NCBI GenBank assembly: GCA_002359495.1
Contig: DENB01000062.1
Location: 47,837 to 98,093, forward strand
Source of the DNA: Enterobacteriaceae bacterium UBA2655
GTDB lineage: Bacteria; Pseudomonadota; Gammaproteobacteria; Enterobacterales; Enterobacteriaceae
Direction of reading: 5' to 3'
Length of the DNA stretch: 50,257 nt
Shown here: piece after piece, positions 11,260-19,896 of the stretch
Position numbering within the stretch: position 1 is the first letter of the stretch
How the letters are laid out: each line of letters starts with the position of its first letter
Program-made: the position numbers and the translations under genes
The notes under the pieces: generated by a model
Told to the model about the DNA's origin: nothing
The model's database searches: none
What the model saw: only the letters and a program-made list of their open reading frames with translations

Positions 11260-11580
11260 TCAGGCTTTTTCCAGCGTACACAGCAACGGATGCTCATTTT
11301 CCTTCGCATACTTGTTCACCTGGACGACTTTCGTTTCCGCCACTTCTGCAGTATAGACACCGCAGATCGCCTTTCCCTGGTAATGAACTTTAAGCATCAG
11401 TTGCGTTGCACGTTCAACATCATAAGAAAAGAACTTTTGCAGAACGTCAATAACAAATTCCATAGGTGTATAATCGTCATTATTCAGGATGACTTTATAC
11501 ATTGAAGGCGGCTTTAGCCCTTCGCGTACTTTCTCTTCGGCAAGATGTTCAAAGTTAAGCCAGTCGTTGTTGTTCGCCAT
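11260..11580 (-). CDS. clpS: ClpAP adaptor and N-recognin ClpS
   Basis: ClpS binds N-terminal Leu, Phe, Tyr and Trp residues and hands these N-degron proteins to ClpA. The 106-residue protein matches E. coli in length. An unstructured N-terminal tail is followed by the conserved core beginning [20 protein letters not shown], which lines the N-degron pocket, and ends [12 protein letters not shown]. It is the first gene of a clpS-clpA unit and is divergent from cspD. Aat, which creates the N-degrons, is encoded 3 kb away. Confidence 0.98.
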   Translation of the reverse strand: MANNNDWLNFEHLAEEKVREGLKPPSMYKVILNNDDYTPMEFVIDVLQKFFSYDVERATQLMLKVHYQGKAICGVYTAEVAETKVVQVNKYAKENEHPLLCTLEKA

Positions 11581-11903
11581 AATGATCCGTTGAAATTCTG
11601 CATGACTCGCAAAGACCTTTCTTCACGTCGTCATTAAGAGTTTAACACGCCTGTCAAGCGGCTCCGCTCGAATGGACAGTATCCGATATTCCTCACGCGC
11701 GACCTGCATCACAAAATCGGCAATAGCGTTAACTGCTTCAAATTTTGATGAATTTCTCCCCGCGAGCCTTGGGGGTTTGCTTGACGATGCAGTCTGTTTC
11801 TCTACATTCTACAGACACAAGCTGATTGAGTTTTAAACAAACTCGATCTACAGCTTCAATGACCTCACCCATTTATCAAAAGTCTTGCGAGGGAAGTAAA
11901 AGC
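11581..11903. promoter_or_regulatory. Divergent clpS-cspD regulatory region (323 bp)
   Basis: There is no supported gene here. TTGACG (11781-11786) and TACATT (11803-11808), 16 bp apart, form a plausible sigma70 promoter for cspD with a leader of about 90 nt. The clpS promoter could not be placed with confidence; the interval near the clpS start is AT-rich. Confidence 0.5.
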
Positions 11904-12125
11904 ATGGAGACGGGTACTGTTAAATGGTTCAACAACGCCAAGGGCTTCGGCTTTATCTGTCCAGTCGGCGGCGGCGATGACATCTTCGCGCACTACTCCA
12001 CTATCCAGATGGAGGGTTACAGAACGTTAAAAGCCGGCCAACAAGTTCAGTTTGATGTCCATGAAGGGCCGAAAGGCAATCACGCCAGTTTGATCGTCCC
12101 GCTTGAAGCAACGGCACGCGCCTGA
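11904..12125 (+). CDS. cspD: Cold-shock-like protein CspD, stationary-phase replication inhibitor
   Basis: CspD binds single-stranded DNA and RNA and inhibits replication in stationary or starved cells; in E. coli it is degraded by Lon. The 73-residue product has the single cold-shock OB fold with RNP1 (KGFGFI, residues 16-21) and RNP2 (DIFAHY). CspD-specific features are FNNAKGFGFICP and STIQMEGYRTLKAGQ. I chose ATG at 11904, after GAGGGAAG, giving MEtGTVKWF-like homology from residue 1; an in-frame ATG upstream adds 26 unrelated residues. It is divergent from clpS and closed by its own terminator. Confidence 0.96.
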   Translation: METGTVKWFNNAKGFGFICPVGGGDDIFAHYSTIQMEGYRTLKAGQQVQFDVHEGPKGNHASLIVPLEATARA

Positions 12126-12151
12126 GTTTCCTTTATTCTGAACAACCCCGA

Positions 12152-12184
12152 AAAAAAATGCCAGCCAACGGCGCTGGCATTTTT
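12152..12184 (+). terminator. Terminator of cspD
   Basis: ATGCCAGC and GCTGGCAT form an 8-bp stem with a 7-nt loop, flanked by A8 and T4. It could act in both directions. Confidence 0.88.
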
Positions 12185-12544
12185 CTCGTTTAACCAAGAT
12201 GGGGATGCCCGCGCCGTTTTCAAGCAGACGGCTTAATCTTGCCGTTTATCGGCGAAAAGAAGCTGCGCTGAACAAGGCCTGGCCGCCTGAAAACAGAACT
12301 GCGAACGCCGCCGACCGTTATTTTCTCCCGCTGATAATACGCCGATTCTTTAGCAGCGTGTTTAACGGCAGATGCGCAGGCTGCGGTAAAACCGCCTGGA
12401 CATCGACCGGGCGATAAACCTGCGCCGCCGGCCACGCGCGATACCCATCGGGATGCCCCGCGCCAGCGGGCGCGACAGGGTTTACAGCTCCCCTGTTTTT
12501 CGTTAGCGTGTCGCCACTTTCCCGCATGGATGGCCTCATTACCG
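12185..12544 (+). promoter_or_regulatory. cspD-lysO gap: probable lysO leader (360 bp)
   Basis: In E. coli this interval contains macAB, ybjX, ybjD and aqpZ; none is present and I recognise no remnant of them. Open frames on both strands lack ribosome sites and family features. The distal part contains an attenuator-like array (12372-12500), listed separately, just upstream of lysO. The rest shows no assignable element. Confidence 0.45.
12372..12500 (+). promoter_or_regulatory. Attenuator-like leader upstream of lysO
   Basis: ACAGGG (12475-12480) and CCCTGT (12491-12496) form a stem around 10 nt and run into TTTTT, a compact intrinsic terminator 45 bp before lysO. AAACCTG (12416-12422) can instead pair with CAGGGTTT (12476-12483, one bulged G), which would consume the terminator arm. 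Upstream, a five-codon frame encoding MRRLR (12372-12389) overlaps a hairpin GCGGT-AAA-ACCGC. A second frame of 17 codons with four Arg (12453-12506) spans the terminator. Regulation by basic amino acid supply is speculative. Confidence 0.4.
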
Positions 12545-13444
12545 ATGTATTCCGGATTACTTATCATTCTTCTGCCGCTGATTATCGGCTGGTTGCTGCC
12601 GCTGCGCCATTCCGCCCTGCTGCGCCTGGTAAACAAATTATTGAGCTGGATGGTTTACGTCATTCTGTTTTTTATAGGTATCAGTCTGGCTTTTCTGGAG
12701 AACCTCAGCAGCAACCTGGCGACGATTTTTCTCACCGCGTCGGTGAGCGTGTTCTGCATCCTGATCTGCAATTTGCTGGCATTGCGCCTGCTGGAGAAAC
12801 GCCTGCCGTGGCAGCATCGGCATAAGCAGGAGACGCTGCCGTCGCGGCTGCATATGGCGCTGGAGTCGCTGAAGCTGTGCGGCGTGGTGGTGCTCGGCTT
12901 TTTGCTGGGGCTGACGCAGTGGACGCCGCTGCGCCACGCTTCAGACGCCAGCGAATACGCGCTGCTGTTTCTGCTGTTTTTGGTCGGCGTTCAGCTGCGC
13001 GGCAGCGGCATGACGCTGCGCCAGATTATGCTGAACCGGCGCGGCATGGGGGTAGCTGGCGTGGTGCTGGCGAGCGCGCTGGTCGGCGGCATCATCGCCG
13101 CGCTGATTCTGGATATGCCGTTGAAAACCGGCTTGGCGCTCGCCAGCGGCTTCGGCTGGTATTCGCTCTCCGGCATTCTGATGACGGAGGCGTATGGCCC
13201 GGTTATCGGCAGCGCGGCCTTTTTCAACGACCTGCTGCGCGAGCTGATCGCCATCATGTTGATCCCGGCCCTGATCGCCCGCCATCGCTCCTCTGCGCTG
13301 GGGCTGTGCGGCGCCACGTCAATGGACTTTACCCTGCCGGTACTGCAGCGCGCCGGAGGGATTGAGATCGTTCCGGCGGCCATCGTCCACGGCTTCATTA
13401 TGAGTCTGCTGGCGCCGATTTTGATCGCGCTCTTTTCCGCCTGA
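12545..13444 (+). CDS. lysO: L-lysine exporter LysO (YbjE)
   Basis: LysO is an inner-membrane DUF340-family exporter of lysine; in E. coli its loss gives sensitivity to lysine-containing peptides and thialysine. The 299-residue product from the ATG at 12545 equals E. coli in length (MYSGLLIILLPLIIGWLLPLR against MFSGLLIILVPLIVGYLIPLR). An alternative ATG at 12530 adds five residues; neither has a strong ribosome site. Hydrophobic segments cover most of the protein, with conserved ASGFGWYSLSG, SAAFFNDL and GATSMDFTLPVLQR. It is followed by poxB; the hcp-hcr genes found between them in E. coli are absent. Confidence 0.93.
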   Translation: MYSGLLIILLPLIIGWLLPLRHSALLRLVNKLLSWMVYVILFFIGISLAFLENLSSNLATIFLTASVSVFCILICNLLALRLLEKRLPWQHRHKQETLPSRLHMALESLKLCGVVVLGFLLGLTQWTPLRHASDASEYALLFLLFLVGVQLRGSGMTLRQIMLNRRGMGVAGVVLASALVGGIIAALILDMPLKTGLALASGFGWYSLSGILMTEAYGPVIGSAAFFNDLLRELIAIMLIPALIARHRSSALGLCGATSMDFTLPVLQRAGGIEIVPAAIVHGFIMSLLAPILIALFSA

Positions 13445-13501
13445 CGTGTTACTCCGCCCGGACGCAGCGCATTTTTTCACGGCTGCGTTGCGCGCGCATC
13501 G

Positions 13502-13510
13502 TCTACGCTT
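13502..13510 (+). promoter_or_regulatory. Putative sigmaS -10 element of poxB
   Basis: TCTACGCTT differs from the extended sigmaS -10 TCTACACTT at one position. It is 58 bp upstream of the poxB start. poxB of E. coli is a classical RpoS-dependent gene, which supports the assignment. Confidence 0.5.
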
Positions 13511-13567
13511 GTTCAATTTAACATCCCGGCAACGGGAGAGCGATCTGACAAGGGCGAGGAGAAGAGG

Positions 13568-15289
13568 ATGAAGCAAACCGTAGCAGCGCTACTGGCTAAA
13601 ACGCTGGAGAACGCCGGCGTCAAACGCATCTGGGGCGTCACCGGTGATTCGCTTAACGGCCTGAGCGACAGCCTGAATCGCATGGGCACCATTGAGTGGA
13701 TGCCGACGCGTCATGAAGAAGTGGCGGCCTTCGCCGCGGGCGCCGAAGCGCAAATCAGCGGCGAGCTGGCGGTATGCGCTGGCTCATGCGGGCCAGGCAA
13801 TCTGCATCTGATCAACGGTCTGTTCGACTGCCACCGCAATCATGTGCCGGTGCTGGCCATCGCCGCGCACATTCCCTCCAGCGAAATCGGCAGCGGCTAT
13901 TTTCAGGAAACCCATCCGCAGGAGCTGTTTCGCGAATGCAGTCACTACTGCGAGCTGGTCTCCAATCCTGAGCAGCTGCCGCAAGTGCTCGGCATTGCGA
14001 TGCGTAAGGCAATTCTCAATCGCGGCGTATCGGTGATCGTGCTGCCAGGCGACGTGGCGCTGAAGCCTGCGCCGGAGACGGCCCTCGCCGACTGGTATCC
14101 GCCGCAGCCGCCGCAGATCCAGCCTGCCGACGCTGAGCTGACGCAGCTGGCCCGCCTGCTCAACGACGCCAGTAATATCACCCTGCTGTGCGGCAGCGGC
14201 TGCGCAGGCGCCCATGATGAGGTCGTGCGGCTGGCCGCCACCCTGAACGCGCCCATCGTCCATGCGCTGCGTGGCAAAGAATTTCTCGAGTATGACAACC
14301 CCTACGATGTCGGCATGACCGGCCTGATCGGCTTCTCATCCGGTTATCATGCGATGATGAACGCCGACACGCTGCTGCTGCTGGGCACGCAGTTTCCCTA
14401 TCGCAACTTCTATCCGCCTCAGGCGAAAATCATTCAGATCGATATCAACCCCGGCAGTCTGGGCGCCCATTCCCGCGTCGATATGGCGCTGATCGGCGAT
14501 GTCAAAGCCACGATTAACGCGCTGCTGCCGCGGCTGGAACAGAGCGAGGATCGCCATCATCTTGACCGCGCGCTGGAACATTACGCGGATGCCCGAAAAG
14601 ATCTCGACGATCTGGCTAACCCCAACGATAAACAGGCCATCCATCCGCAATACCTGGCGCAGCAGATCAGCGAGCTGGCCAGCGAAGACGCTATCTTCAC
14701 CTGCGATGTCGGCACCCCTACCGTCTGGGCTGCGCGCTATCTGAAAATGAACGGCAAGCGCCGTCTGCTGGGCTCGTTCAACCACGGTTCGATGGCGAAC
14801 GCCATGCCGCAGGCGCTGGGCGCACAGGCGATAAACCGCGATCGTCAGGTCGTGGCGCTGTGCGGCGACGGCGGTTTCAGCATGCTGATGGGCGATTTCA
14901 TCTCGCTGGCGCAGCTGAAATTGCCGGTGAAGCTGGTGATCTTCAACAACAGCGTGCTGGGCTTTGTGGCGATGGAGATGAAGGCGGGAGGGTATCTGAC
15001 GGACGGCACCGGGCTGGAGAACCCTGACTTTGCGGCTATCGCGCAGGCCTGCGGCATTAAAGGCATCCGCGTGGAGAAAGCTTCCGAACTGACCGGCGCG
15101 CTGCAGGAAGCCTTCGCCCATGAGGGTCCGGTTCTGGTGGACGCGATCACCGCGAAAGAGGAGCTGGCGATGCCGCCGCAAATCAAGATGGAGCAAGCCA
15201 AAGGATTCAGCCTATATATGCTGCGCGCGGTTCTGAATGGACGCGGCAACGAAGTGGTCGAGCTGACGAAAACAAACTGGCTGCGGTAA
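13568..15289 (+). CDS. poxB: Pyruvate dehydrogenase (ubiquinone), pyruvate oxidase
   Basis: PoxB is a peripheral membrane ThDP- and FAD-dependent enzyme that decarboxylates pyruvate to acetate and CO2 and passes electrons to ubiquinone; it is used in stationary phase. The 573-residue product matches E. coli (572). The catalytic Glu is E50 in [10 protein letters not shown]. The central FAD domain includes [15 protein letters not shown], and the ThDP-Mg motif is [12 protein letters not shown] near residue 436. The C-terminal membrane-binding tail ([21 protein letters not shown]) is intact. A terminator separates it from ltaE. Confidence 0.97.
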   Translation: MKQTVAALLAKTLENAGVKRIWGVTGDSLNGLSDSLNRMGTIEWMPTRHEEVAAFAAGAEAQISGELAVCAGSCGPGNLHLINGLFDCHRNHVPVLAIAAHIPSSEIGSGYFQETHPQELFRECSHYCELVSNPEQLPQVLGIAMRKAILNRGVSVIVLPGDVALKPAPETALADWYPPQPPQIQPADAELTQLARLLNDASNITLLCGSGCAGAHDEVVRLAATLNAPIVHALRGKEFLEYDNPYDVGMTGLIGFSSGYHAMMNADTLLLLGTQFPYRNFYPPQAKIIQIDINPGSLGAHSRVDMALIGDVKATINALLPRLEQSEDRHHLDRALEHYADARKDLDDLANPNDKQAIHPQYLAQQISELASEDAIFTCDVGTPTVWAARYLKMNGKRRLLGSFNHGSMANAMPQALGAQAINRDRQVVALCGDGGFSMLMGDFISLAQLKLPVKLVIFNNSVLGFVAMEMKAGGYLTDGTGLENPDFAAIAQACGIKGIRVEKASELTGALQEAFAHEGPVLVDAITAKEELAMPPQIKMEQAKGFSLYMLRAVLNGRGNEVVELTKTNWLR

Positions 15290-15344
15290 AACGTCTGTAG
15301 CAGACAGCGGAGCATCATGGCTGTCGCGCTGACAAAATCACTAT

Positions 15345-15370
15345 GCGGGCTCTGGCAGCCCGCTTCTTTT
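15345..15370 (+). terminator. Terminator of poxB just upstream of ltaE
   Basis: GCGGGCT and AGCCCGC form a 7-bp stem around CTGGC, followed by TTCTTTTT. It ends about 14 nt before the ltaE start codon and touches its ribosome site, so it should reduce read-through from poxB and could also mask ltaE initiation. Confidence 0.8.
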
Positions 15371-15383
15371 TCAGGAGAGCGAC

Positions 15384-16385
15384 GTGATCGATTTACGCAG
15401 TGATACCGTAACCCGGCCAAGTGCCGCCATGCTTGAAGCCATGATGCGCGCCGAGACAGGCGATGATGTTTATCGCGACGATCCCACGGTCAATGCGCTG
15501 GAGGCGGAAGCGGCGCGCCTGAGTGGCAAGCAGGCGGCGATGTTTTTCCCGACCGGCACGCAGGCCAATCTGGTCGCGCTGCTCAGCCATTGCGAACGCG
15601 GCGATGAATACATCGTCGGCCAACAGGCGCATAACTATAAGTACGAAGCGGGCGGCGCGGCGGTGCTGGGCAGCATTCAGCCGCAGCCGATTCAGGCCGC
15701 TGCCGACGGCACGCTGCCGCTCGATCGGGTCGCCGCGGCGATCAAGCCGGATGATATTCATTTCGCCCGTACGCGTCTGCTTAGCCTGGAAAATACCCAT
15801 CACGGCAAGGTATTGCCGCTGGACTACCTGGCGGCTGCCTGGCAATTTACCCGCGAACAAAAGCTAGGACTGCATATCGACGGCGCGCGCATTTTTAACG
15901 CCGTGGTCGCGCAGCAGGTTACGCTGGAAGAGATTGCACGCTACTGCGATACCCTGACGATCTGTCTGTCGAAGGGACTGGGCACGCCGGTCGGCTCGCT
16001 GCTGTGCGGCGAGGTCGCCTACATCGAACGCGCGCGCCGCTGGCGTAAAATGACCGGCGGCGGGATGCGCCAGTCCGGCATCCTGGCGGCGGCCGGTCTC
16101 TATGCGCTGAAGCACAACGTGGCGCGCCTGCAGGAAGACCACGACAACGCCGCCTGGCTGGCGCAGCAGCTGACCGATATCGGCGTGGAGGTTGCGGATC
16201 GGCAAACCAATATGCTGTTCGTGAAGGTGCCTGCGCAGCAGGTCGAGGCTTTGCAAGGCTGGATGAAAGCGCGCAACGTGCTGATCAGCGCCGGGCCGGT
16301 TACGCGTCTGGTAACCCATCTGGATGTGGATCGCGCCGCGCTAGAGAACGTCGTGGCGCACTGGAGCGCTTTTCTTAAGCAGTAA
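15384..16385 (+). CDS. ltaE: Low-specificity L-threonine aldolase
   Basis: LtaE is a PLP enzyme that cleaves L-threonine and L-allo-threonine to glycine and acetaldehyde. The 333-residue product has the E. coli length. The PLP Schiff-base lysine is K197 in ICLSKGLGTPVGS, and H83/N84 and D166 (HIDGARI) line the active site. Translation starts at GTG 15384 after AGGAGAG; no suitable ATG lies nearby. It follows poxB on the same strand but behind a terminator, unlike a simple two-gene operon. Confidence 0.96.
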   Translation: MIDLRSDTVTRPSAAMLEAMMRAETGDDVYRDDPTVNALEAEAARLSGKQAAMFFPTGTQANLVALLSHCERGDEYIVGQQAHNYKYEAGGAAVLGSIQPQPIQAAADGTLPLDRVAAAIKPDDIHFARTRLLSLENTHHGKVLPLDYLAAAWQFTREQKLGLHIDGARIFNAVVAQQVTLEEIARYCDTLTICLSKGLGTPVGSLLCGEVAYIERARRWRKMTGGGMRQSGILAAAGLYALKHNVARLQEDHDNAAWLAQQLTDIGVEVADRQTNMLFVKVPAQQVEALQGWMKARNVLISAGPVTRLVTHLDVDRAALENVVAHWSAFLKQ

Positions 16386-16392
16386 AAATCGG

Positions 16393-16410
16393 GCGGCGTT
16401 AAAACGCCGC
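16393..16410. terminator. Convergent hairpin at the ltaE and amiD ends
   Basis: GCGGCGTT and AACGCCGC form a perfect 8-bp stem with an AA loop. It overlaps the amiD stop codon and lies 7 nt past ltaE. T/A tracts are short, so terminator strength is uncertain. Confidence 0.5.
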
Positions 16411-17211
16411 GCCATATTTATCCAGCAGGGCCTGAGCAATCGCTTCGGTCTCCGCATCGGCCAGGCCGCGGTAATCCGCCGGGCGGAAATGCATCTGAAA
16501 GGCGGCGATCGCCTTTTGCTGTTCGCGCGGCGTCATCGCCGGCGTGACCGCGTAACCATAGCGTAGCAGCAGCGCCAGCAGCGTCGCCGCCTCAACCGGC
16601 TGATCTGGCGCGCGGCCCGCCAGCCGCTGCCGTACCCGCTGCGCCTCGGGCCATGCCCCTATCCCCGCCTGCGCCAGCTGTTTCCACGGAAAAAGCGGTC
16701 CCGGATCCTGCTTGCGCTGCGGCGCGATATCACTGTGACCGACGATATTTTCCGGCGCAATGCGATAGCGTCGCGCCGCATCCTTCAGCAACGCCTCCAG
16801 CACCGCGATCTGTTCAGGGCTGAACGGCGCCCAGCGCAAACCGGTTAGCGTCTGGCGGTAGCCAGGGTTGACCAGCTCGATGCCAATAGAGGTGTCGTTG
16901 ATGTGCGTCGCTCCACGCCAAAAGCTGGGACCGGCATGCCAGGCCAGCTCGCTTTCCGGCACCAGTTGCCAGAGAGTGCCGTCGCGTGGATATTGCGGAA
17001 TCAGGTAATGCGCGCTGACCTCCTGCGTGGTCAGCGTAAAGAGCGAAGCGGGAAAATCTTCGGCGGTATAGTGGATCACCAGCACTTTTACCCGCGGTCG
17101 GGCGCCCTGCGCCGCGAAACGGTGATCGACCCGATAGCCGTCGCGCTGTTCCGGTTCAGGGTGATGACAGCCCGCCAGCAGCAGCGCGACCAGAAAAACC
17201 AGCTTGCGCAT
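16399..17211 (-). CDS. amiD: N-acetylmuramoyl-L-alanine amidase AmiD, outer-membrane lipoprotein
   Basis: AmiD is a zinc amidase that cleaves intact and anhydro muropeptides between MurNAc and L-Ala. The 270-residue protein (E. coli 276) begins with a lipoprotein signal ending in the lipobox LAGC, with Cys15 as the lipidation site. The amidase_2 domain has the first zinc His in VLVIHYT (residue 47) and the second cluster in GHSDIAPQRKQDPG. A C-terminal peptidoglycan-binding helical domain follows (about 195-270). Its ATG shares one base with the stop of ybjQ, so the two are co-transcribed. Confidence 0.94.
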   Translation of the reverse strand: MRKLVFLVALLLAGCHHPEPEQRDGYRVDHRFAAQGARPRVKVLVIHYTAEDFPASLFTLTTQEVSAHYLIPQYPRDGTLWQLVPESELAWHAGPSFWRGATHINDTSIGIELVNPGYRQTLTGLRWAPFSPEQIAVLEALLKDAARRYRIAPENIVGHSDIAPQRKQDPGPLFPWKQLAQAGIGAWPEAQRVRQRLAGRAPDQPVEAATLLALLLRYGYAVTPAMTPREQQKAIAAFQMHFRPADYRGLADAETEAIAQALLDKYGAAF

Positions 17212-17531
17212 CAGCGAACGATGACCGCCGTGCCGCTCACGCTGACCATCAACATGCTGCTATCTTTGCCGACGGTTTCGTAATCGACATCGATGCCGAC
17301 CACCGCATTGGCGCCCAGCGCTTTCGCCTGCGCCTCCAGCTCGTCAAACGCGATCTGGCGGGCTTTCCGCAACTCTTTTTCATAAGCGCCGGAACGGCCG
17401 CCGACGATATCGCGGATCCCGGCGAAAAAGTCGCGAAAAATATTCGCACCCAGAATCGCTTCGCCAGTGACTACTCCGCAGTAGTCAGTGATGGTGTGCC
17501 CTTCCAGCGTTGGCGTCGTAGAAAATTTCAT
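17211..17531 (-). CDS. ybjQ: UPF0145 (YbjQ) family protein
   Basis: This is a small conserved protein of unknown biochemical function, pentameric in structures of family members. The 106-residue product matches YbjQ (107). Typical motifs are the N-terminal [17 protein letters not shown] and [17 protein letters not shown], and the C-terminal [13 protein letters not shown]. It overlaps amiD by one base (TGATG) and is divergent from ybjP. No function is assigned. Confidence 0.92.
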   Translation of the reverse strand: MKFSTTPTLEGHTITDYCGVVTGEAILGANIFRDFFAGIRDIVGGRSGAYEKELRKARQIAFDELEAQAKALGANAVVGIDVDYETVGKDSSMLMVSVSGTAVIVR

Positions 17532-17584
17532 ATCGATCTCCTTGTTTTAAAACCGGCTTTAGCCCGTAGAAGCAAAAACCGGGA

Positions 17585-17591
17585 CTATACT
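17585..17591 (+). promoter_or_regulatory. Putative sigmaS-type -10 of ybjP
   Basis: CTATACT is a perfect sigmaS core -10 with no good -35 at 17 bp. It is 46 bp upstream of the ybjP start. I recall ybjP being listed in the E. coli RpoS regulon; this was not checked. Confidence 0.45.
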
Positions 17592-17637
17592 CTTTGTTAA
17601 AAATAGCGCTTTGCCAGTAAACCATAAGGAAATAGAC

Positions 17638-18171
17638 ATGAATAACAAAGCCCTTGCGCTGCTTGTTCCCGCCGCATTGTTGCTGAGTGCCTGCACCACC
17701 GTCGAACCGGTGATCAAGGATAACGGCCCGCGTACCGCTCCCTGCGTAGAAGGCGGGCCGGACAGCGTAGCGCAGCAGTTCTATAACCTGCGCATCGCGC
17801 ATCCGACCCAGGGCGTACCGGACAGCCAGACGCTGGCGCAGTATCGTCCCTATTTAAGCGACAAACTTTATCAAAACCTGATCAAGGCCGGCGCGCGCAG
17901 CGATAAGCCTGCGGCATGGCGCAGCGGCGATCTGTTTACCAGCCTGGCGCAGGGCGCGACGCAGGCAAGCGTCTACGACGCCTCCAGGATTCCCAATCAC
18001 GACGCGCGCAACATTCCGCTGCGCGTCGATTTGAGCCGCGACGGCAAACAGTGGCACGACGAAGTCTTGATGATCCATGAAGGCACCTGCTGGGTAGTGG
18101 ATGATGTGCGTTACGTGGCCGACTGGCCGCATTCGGGCGGCGGCAGTCTGGGCCAGCTGCTGGAAGAATAA
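17638..18171 (+). CDS. ybjP: YbjP family lipoprotein
   Basis: This is a predicted lipoprotein of unknown function. The 177-residue product (E. coli 171) starts at ATG 17638 after AAGGAAA; an upstream in-frame ATG would add nine residues and displace the signal peptide. The signal ends in the lipobox LSAC, with Cys at residue 19. Position +2 after Cys is Thr rather than Asp, which predicts outer-membrane sorting. The remainder is soluble and contains YNLRIAHPTQGVPD and a C-terminal CWVVDDVRY motif reminiscent of DUF3828-type domains. It is monocistronic. Confidence 0.9.
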   Translation: MNNKALALLVPAALLLSACTTVEPVIKDNGPRTAPCVEGGPDSVAQQFYNLRIAHPTQGVPDSQTLAQYRPYLSDKLYQNLIKAGARSDKPAAWRSGDLFTSLAQGATQASVYDASRIPNHDARNIPLRVDLSRDGKQWHDEVLMIHEGTCWVVDDVRYVADWPHSGGGSLGQLLEE

Positions 18172-18209
18172 GCCGCGCAAAAACCAGGCATCTGAAATCT
18201 ATTGTTAAG

Positions 18210-18240
18210 CGCGCCGCATTAAATCAGGGCGCGTTTTTTA
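18210..18240 (+). terminator. Terminator of ybjP
   Basis: CGCGCC (18210-18215) and GGCGCG (18228-18233) form the stem around a 12-nt loop, followed by six T. Confidence 0.85.
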
Positions 18241-18352
18241 TGCGCAGGCGGGCGGAATGGGCCTGTTTCGCGCGCGCAGCGAGAGGCGACGCATCATTTT
18301 GTGCTACGCTTTCAGAGATCCACCGATCATTAATAAATTTTAACGCACCTCA

Positions 18353-18405
18353 ATTGCATAACTATTCTGGTCACGTTACCATTCGCCACACTAATTGCTA
18401 TTCAT
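18353..18405 (+). promoter_or_regulatory. ArgR-box-like sites upstream of artP
   Basis: TGCATAACTATTC (18355-18367) matches the ARG-box half-site pattern, and AATTGCTATTCA (18393-18404) matches the right half well. Their centres are 36 bp apart, with a weaker ATTC half-site between. The second overlaps the region just before the artP start. E. coli artP is ArgR-repressed, which makes these plausible operators. Confidence 0.45.
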
Positions 18406-18414
18406 TTTTTGCGC

Positions 18415-19143
18415 ATGAGTATTCAACTAAACGGCATTAACTGCTATTACGGCGCGCATCAGGCGCTGTTCGACATCAATCTGGCGTGCCCGCAAGGGGA
18501 AACGCTGGTCCTGCTGGGTCCCAGCGGAGCCGGAAAAAGCTCACTCCTGCGCGTGCTGAATCTGCTTGAGAAGCCGCGTTCCGGTACTTTGCAGATCGTC
18601 GGGAACCAGTTCGACTTCAGCAAAACGCCTTCCGACAGCGCGATCCGCGAACTGCGCCAGAATGTTGGCATGGTGTTTCAACAATACAATCTTTGGCCGC
18701 ACCTTACGGTGATGCAGAACCTGATCGAAGCGCCCTGTCGCGTGCTGGGACTGAGCAAAGCGGAAGCGCGCGCGCGCGCCGATAAGTTGCTGGAGCGCCT
18801 GCGCCTGACCCCTTACGCCGACCGTTTCCCGCTGCATCTCTCCGGCGGTCAACAGCAGCGCGTAGCCATCGCCCGCGCGCTGATGATGGAGCCGCAGGTA
18901 CTGCTGTTTGACGAACCGACCGCGGCGCTCGACCCGGAAATCACCGCCCAGATCGTCAGCATTATTCGGGAACTGGCGCAGACGCAGATTACGCAGGTCA
19001 TCGTGACGCACGAAGTGGAAGTGGCGCGTAAAACCGCCAGCCGCGTGGTCTACATGGAAAACGGCCATATCGTGGAACAGGGTGACGCCAGCCGCTTTAC
19101 ACAGCCGCAAACCGAGGCGTTTGCACATTATCTTTCGCACTAA
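18415..19143 (+). CDS. artP: Arginine ABC transporter ATP-binding protein ArtP
   Basis: ArtP powers the ArtQM permease for arginine import. The 242-residue product equals E. coli ArtP. Walker A is GPSGAGKS at 35-42, the signature is LSGGQQQR, Walker B is [12 protein letters not shown] and the switch histidine is in VTHEVE. I chose ATG at 18415 ([14 protein letters not shown]); an ATG two codons upstream also exists. It is the first gene of artPIQM, with artI 15 bp downstream. Confidence 0.97.
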   Translation: MSIQLNGINCYYGAHQALFDINLACPQGETLVLLGPSGAGKSSLLRVLNLLEKPRSGTLQIVGNQFDFSKTPSDSAIRELRQNVGMVFQQYNLWPHLTVMQNLIEAPCRVLGLSKAEARARADKLLERLRLTPYADRFPLHLSGGQQQRVAIARALMMEPQVLLFDEPTAALDPEITAQIVSIIRELAQTQITQVIVTHEVEVARKTASRVVYMENGHIVEQGDASRFTQPQTEAFAHYLSH

Positions 19144-19158
19144 GTCAGGATGCCCCTA

Positions 19159-19890
19159 ATGAAAAAAGTCGTACTTGCCGCACTGCTTGCTGGTCTGAGC
19201 CTGAGCGCGTCCGCCGCGCAAACCATCCGTTTCGCGACCGAGGCCTCTTACCCTCCGTTTGAATTCGTCGATTCCGACAACAAAATTCAGGGCTTCGACG
19301 TGGATCTGGCGAATGCGCTGTGTAAAGAGATGGATGCCACCTGCACCTTTACTAACCAGGCGTTCGACAGCCTGATCCCCAGCCTGAAGTTCCGCCGCTT
19401 CGATGCGGTAATGGCGGGCATGGACATTACGCCGGAGCGCGAAAAGCAGGTGCTGTTCAGCAAGCCTTACTACGATAACTCCGCGCTGTTTATCGCGCAG
19501 AAAGGAAAAATCGCTGATGTCGATGCGCTGAAAGGCAAACGCGTCGGGGTGCAGAACGGCACCACGCACCAGAAATATCTTACTGACAAGCACAGCGACA
19601 TCACCACCGTGCCTTACGACAGCTACCAGAATGCGATCCTCGACCTGAAAAACGGCCGTATCGATGCGGTGTTCGGCGATACCGCGGTGGTGAATGAGTG
19701 GCTGAAGCAGAACGCCAGCCTGGCGCCGGTGGGCGAAAAGGTAACGGATAAAGCCTACTTCGGCACCGGTCTGGGCATCGCCGTTCGCATGGGCAATACC
19801 GATCTGCAGAACAAATTCAACGCCGCGCTGGATAAAGCGAAGGCCGACGGCACCTATAAAGCCATCTACAACAAATGGTTCCAGCAGTAA
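19159..19890 (+). CDS. artI: Arginine ABC transporter periplasmic binding protein ArtI
   Basis: This is the substrate-binding protein for the ArtPQM arginine system. The 243-residue product equals E. coli ArtI in length. A Sec signal peptide (MKKVVLAALLAGLSLSASA) is cleaved before AQTIRFATEASYPPFE. The SBP family 3 fold shows GFDVDLANALC, FDAVMAGMDITPER and AYFGTGLGIAV. ATG at 19159 follows AGGA by 8 nt. It closely resembles artJ 2 kb away and is likely a tandem paralogue. Confidence 0.96.
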   Translation: MKKVVLAALLAGLSLSASAAQTIRFATEASYPPFEFVDSDNKIQGFDVDLANALCKEMDATCTFTNQAFDSLIPSLKFRRFDAVMAGMDITPEREKQVLFSKPYYDNSALFIAQKGKIADVDALKGKRVGVQNGTTHQKYLTDKHSDITTVPYDSYQNAILDLKNGRIDAVFGDTAVVNEWLKQNASLAPVGEKVTDKAYFGTGLGIAVRMGNTDLQNKFNAALDKAKADGTYKAIYNKWFQQ

Positions 19891-19896
19891 TTTCTG

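Noticed and set aside
12199..12417. Possible 72-codon gene in the cspD-lysO gap, plus minus-strand frames at 12220-12636 and 12318-12539
   Set aside because: No ribosome site and no resemblance I can recognise; I also failed to match them to macB, ybjX, ybjD or aqpZ, so I do not call a pseudogene.
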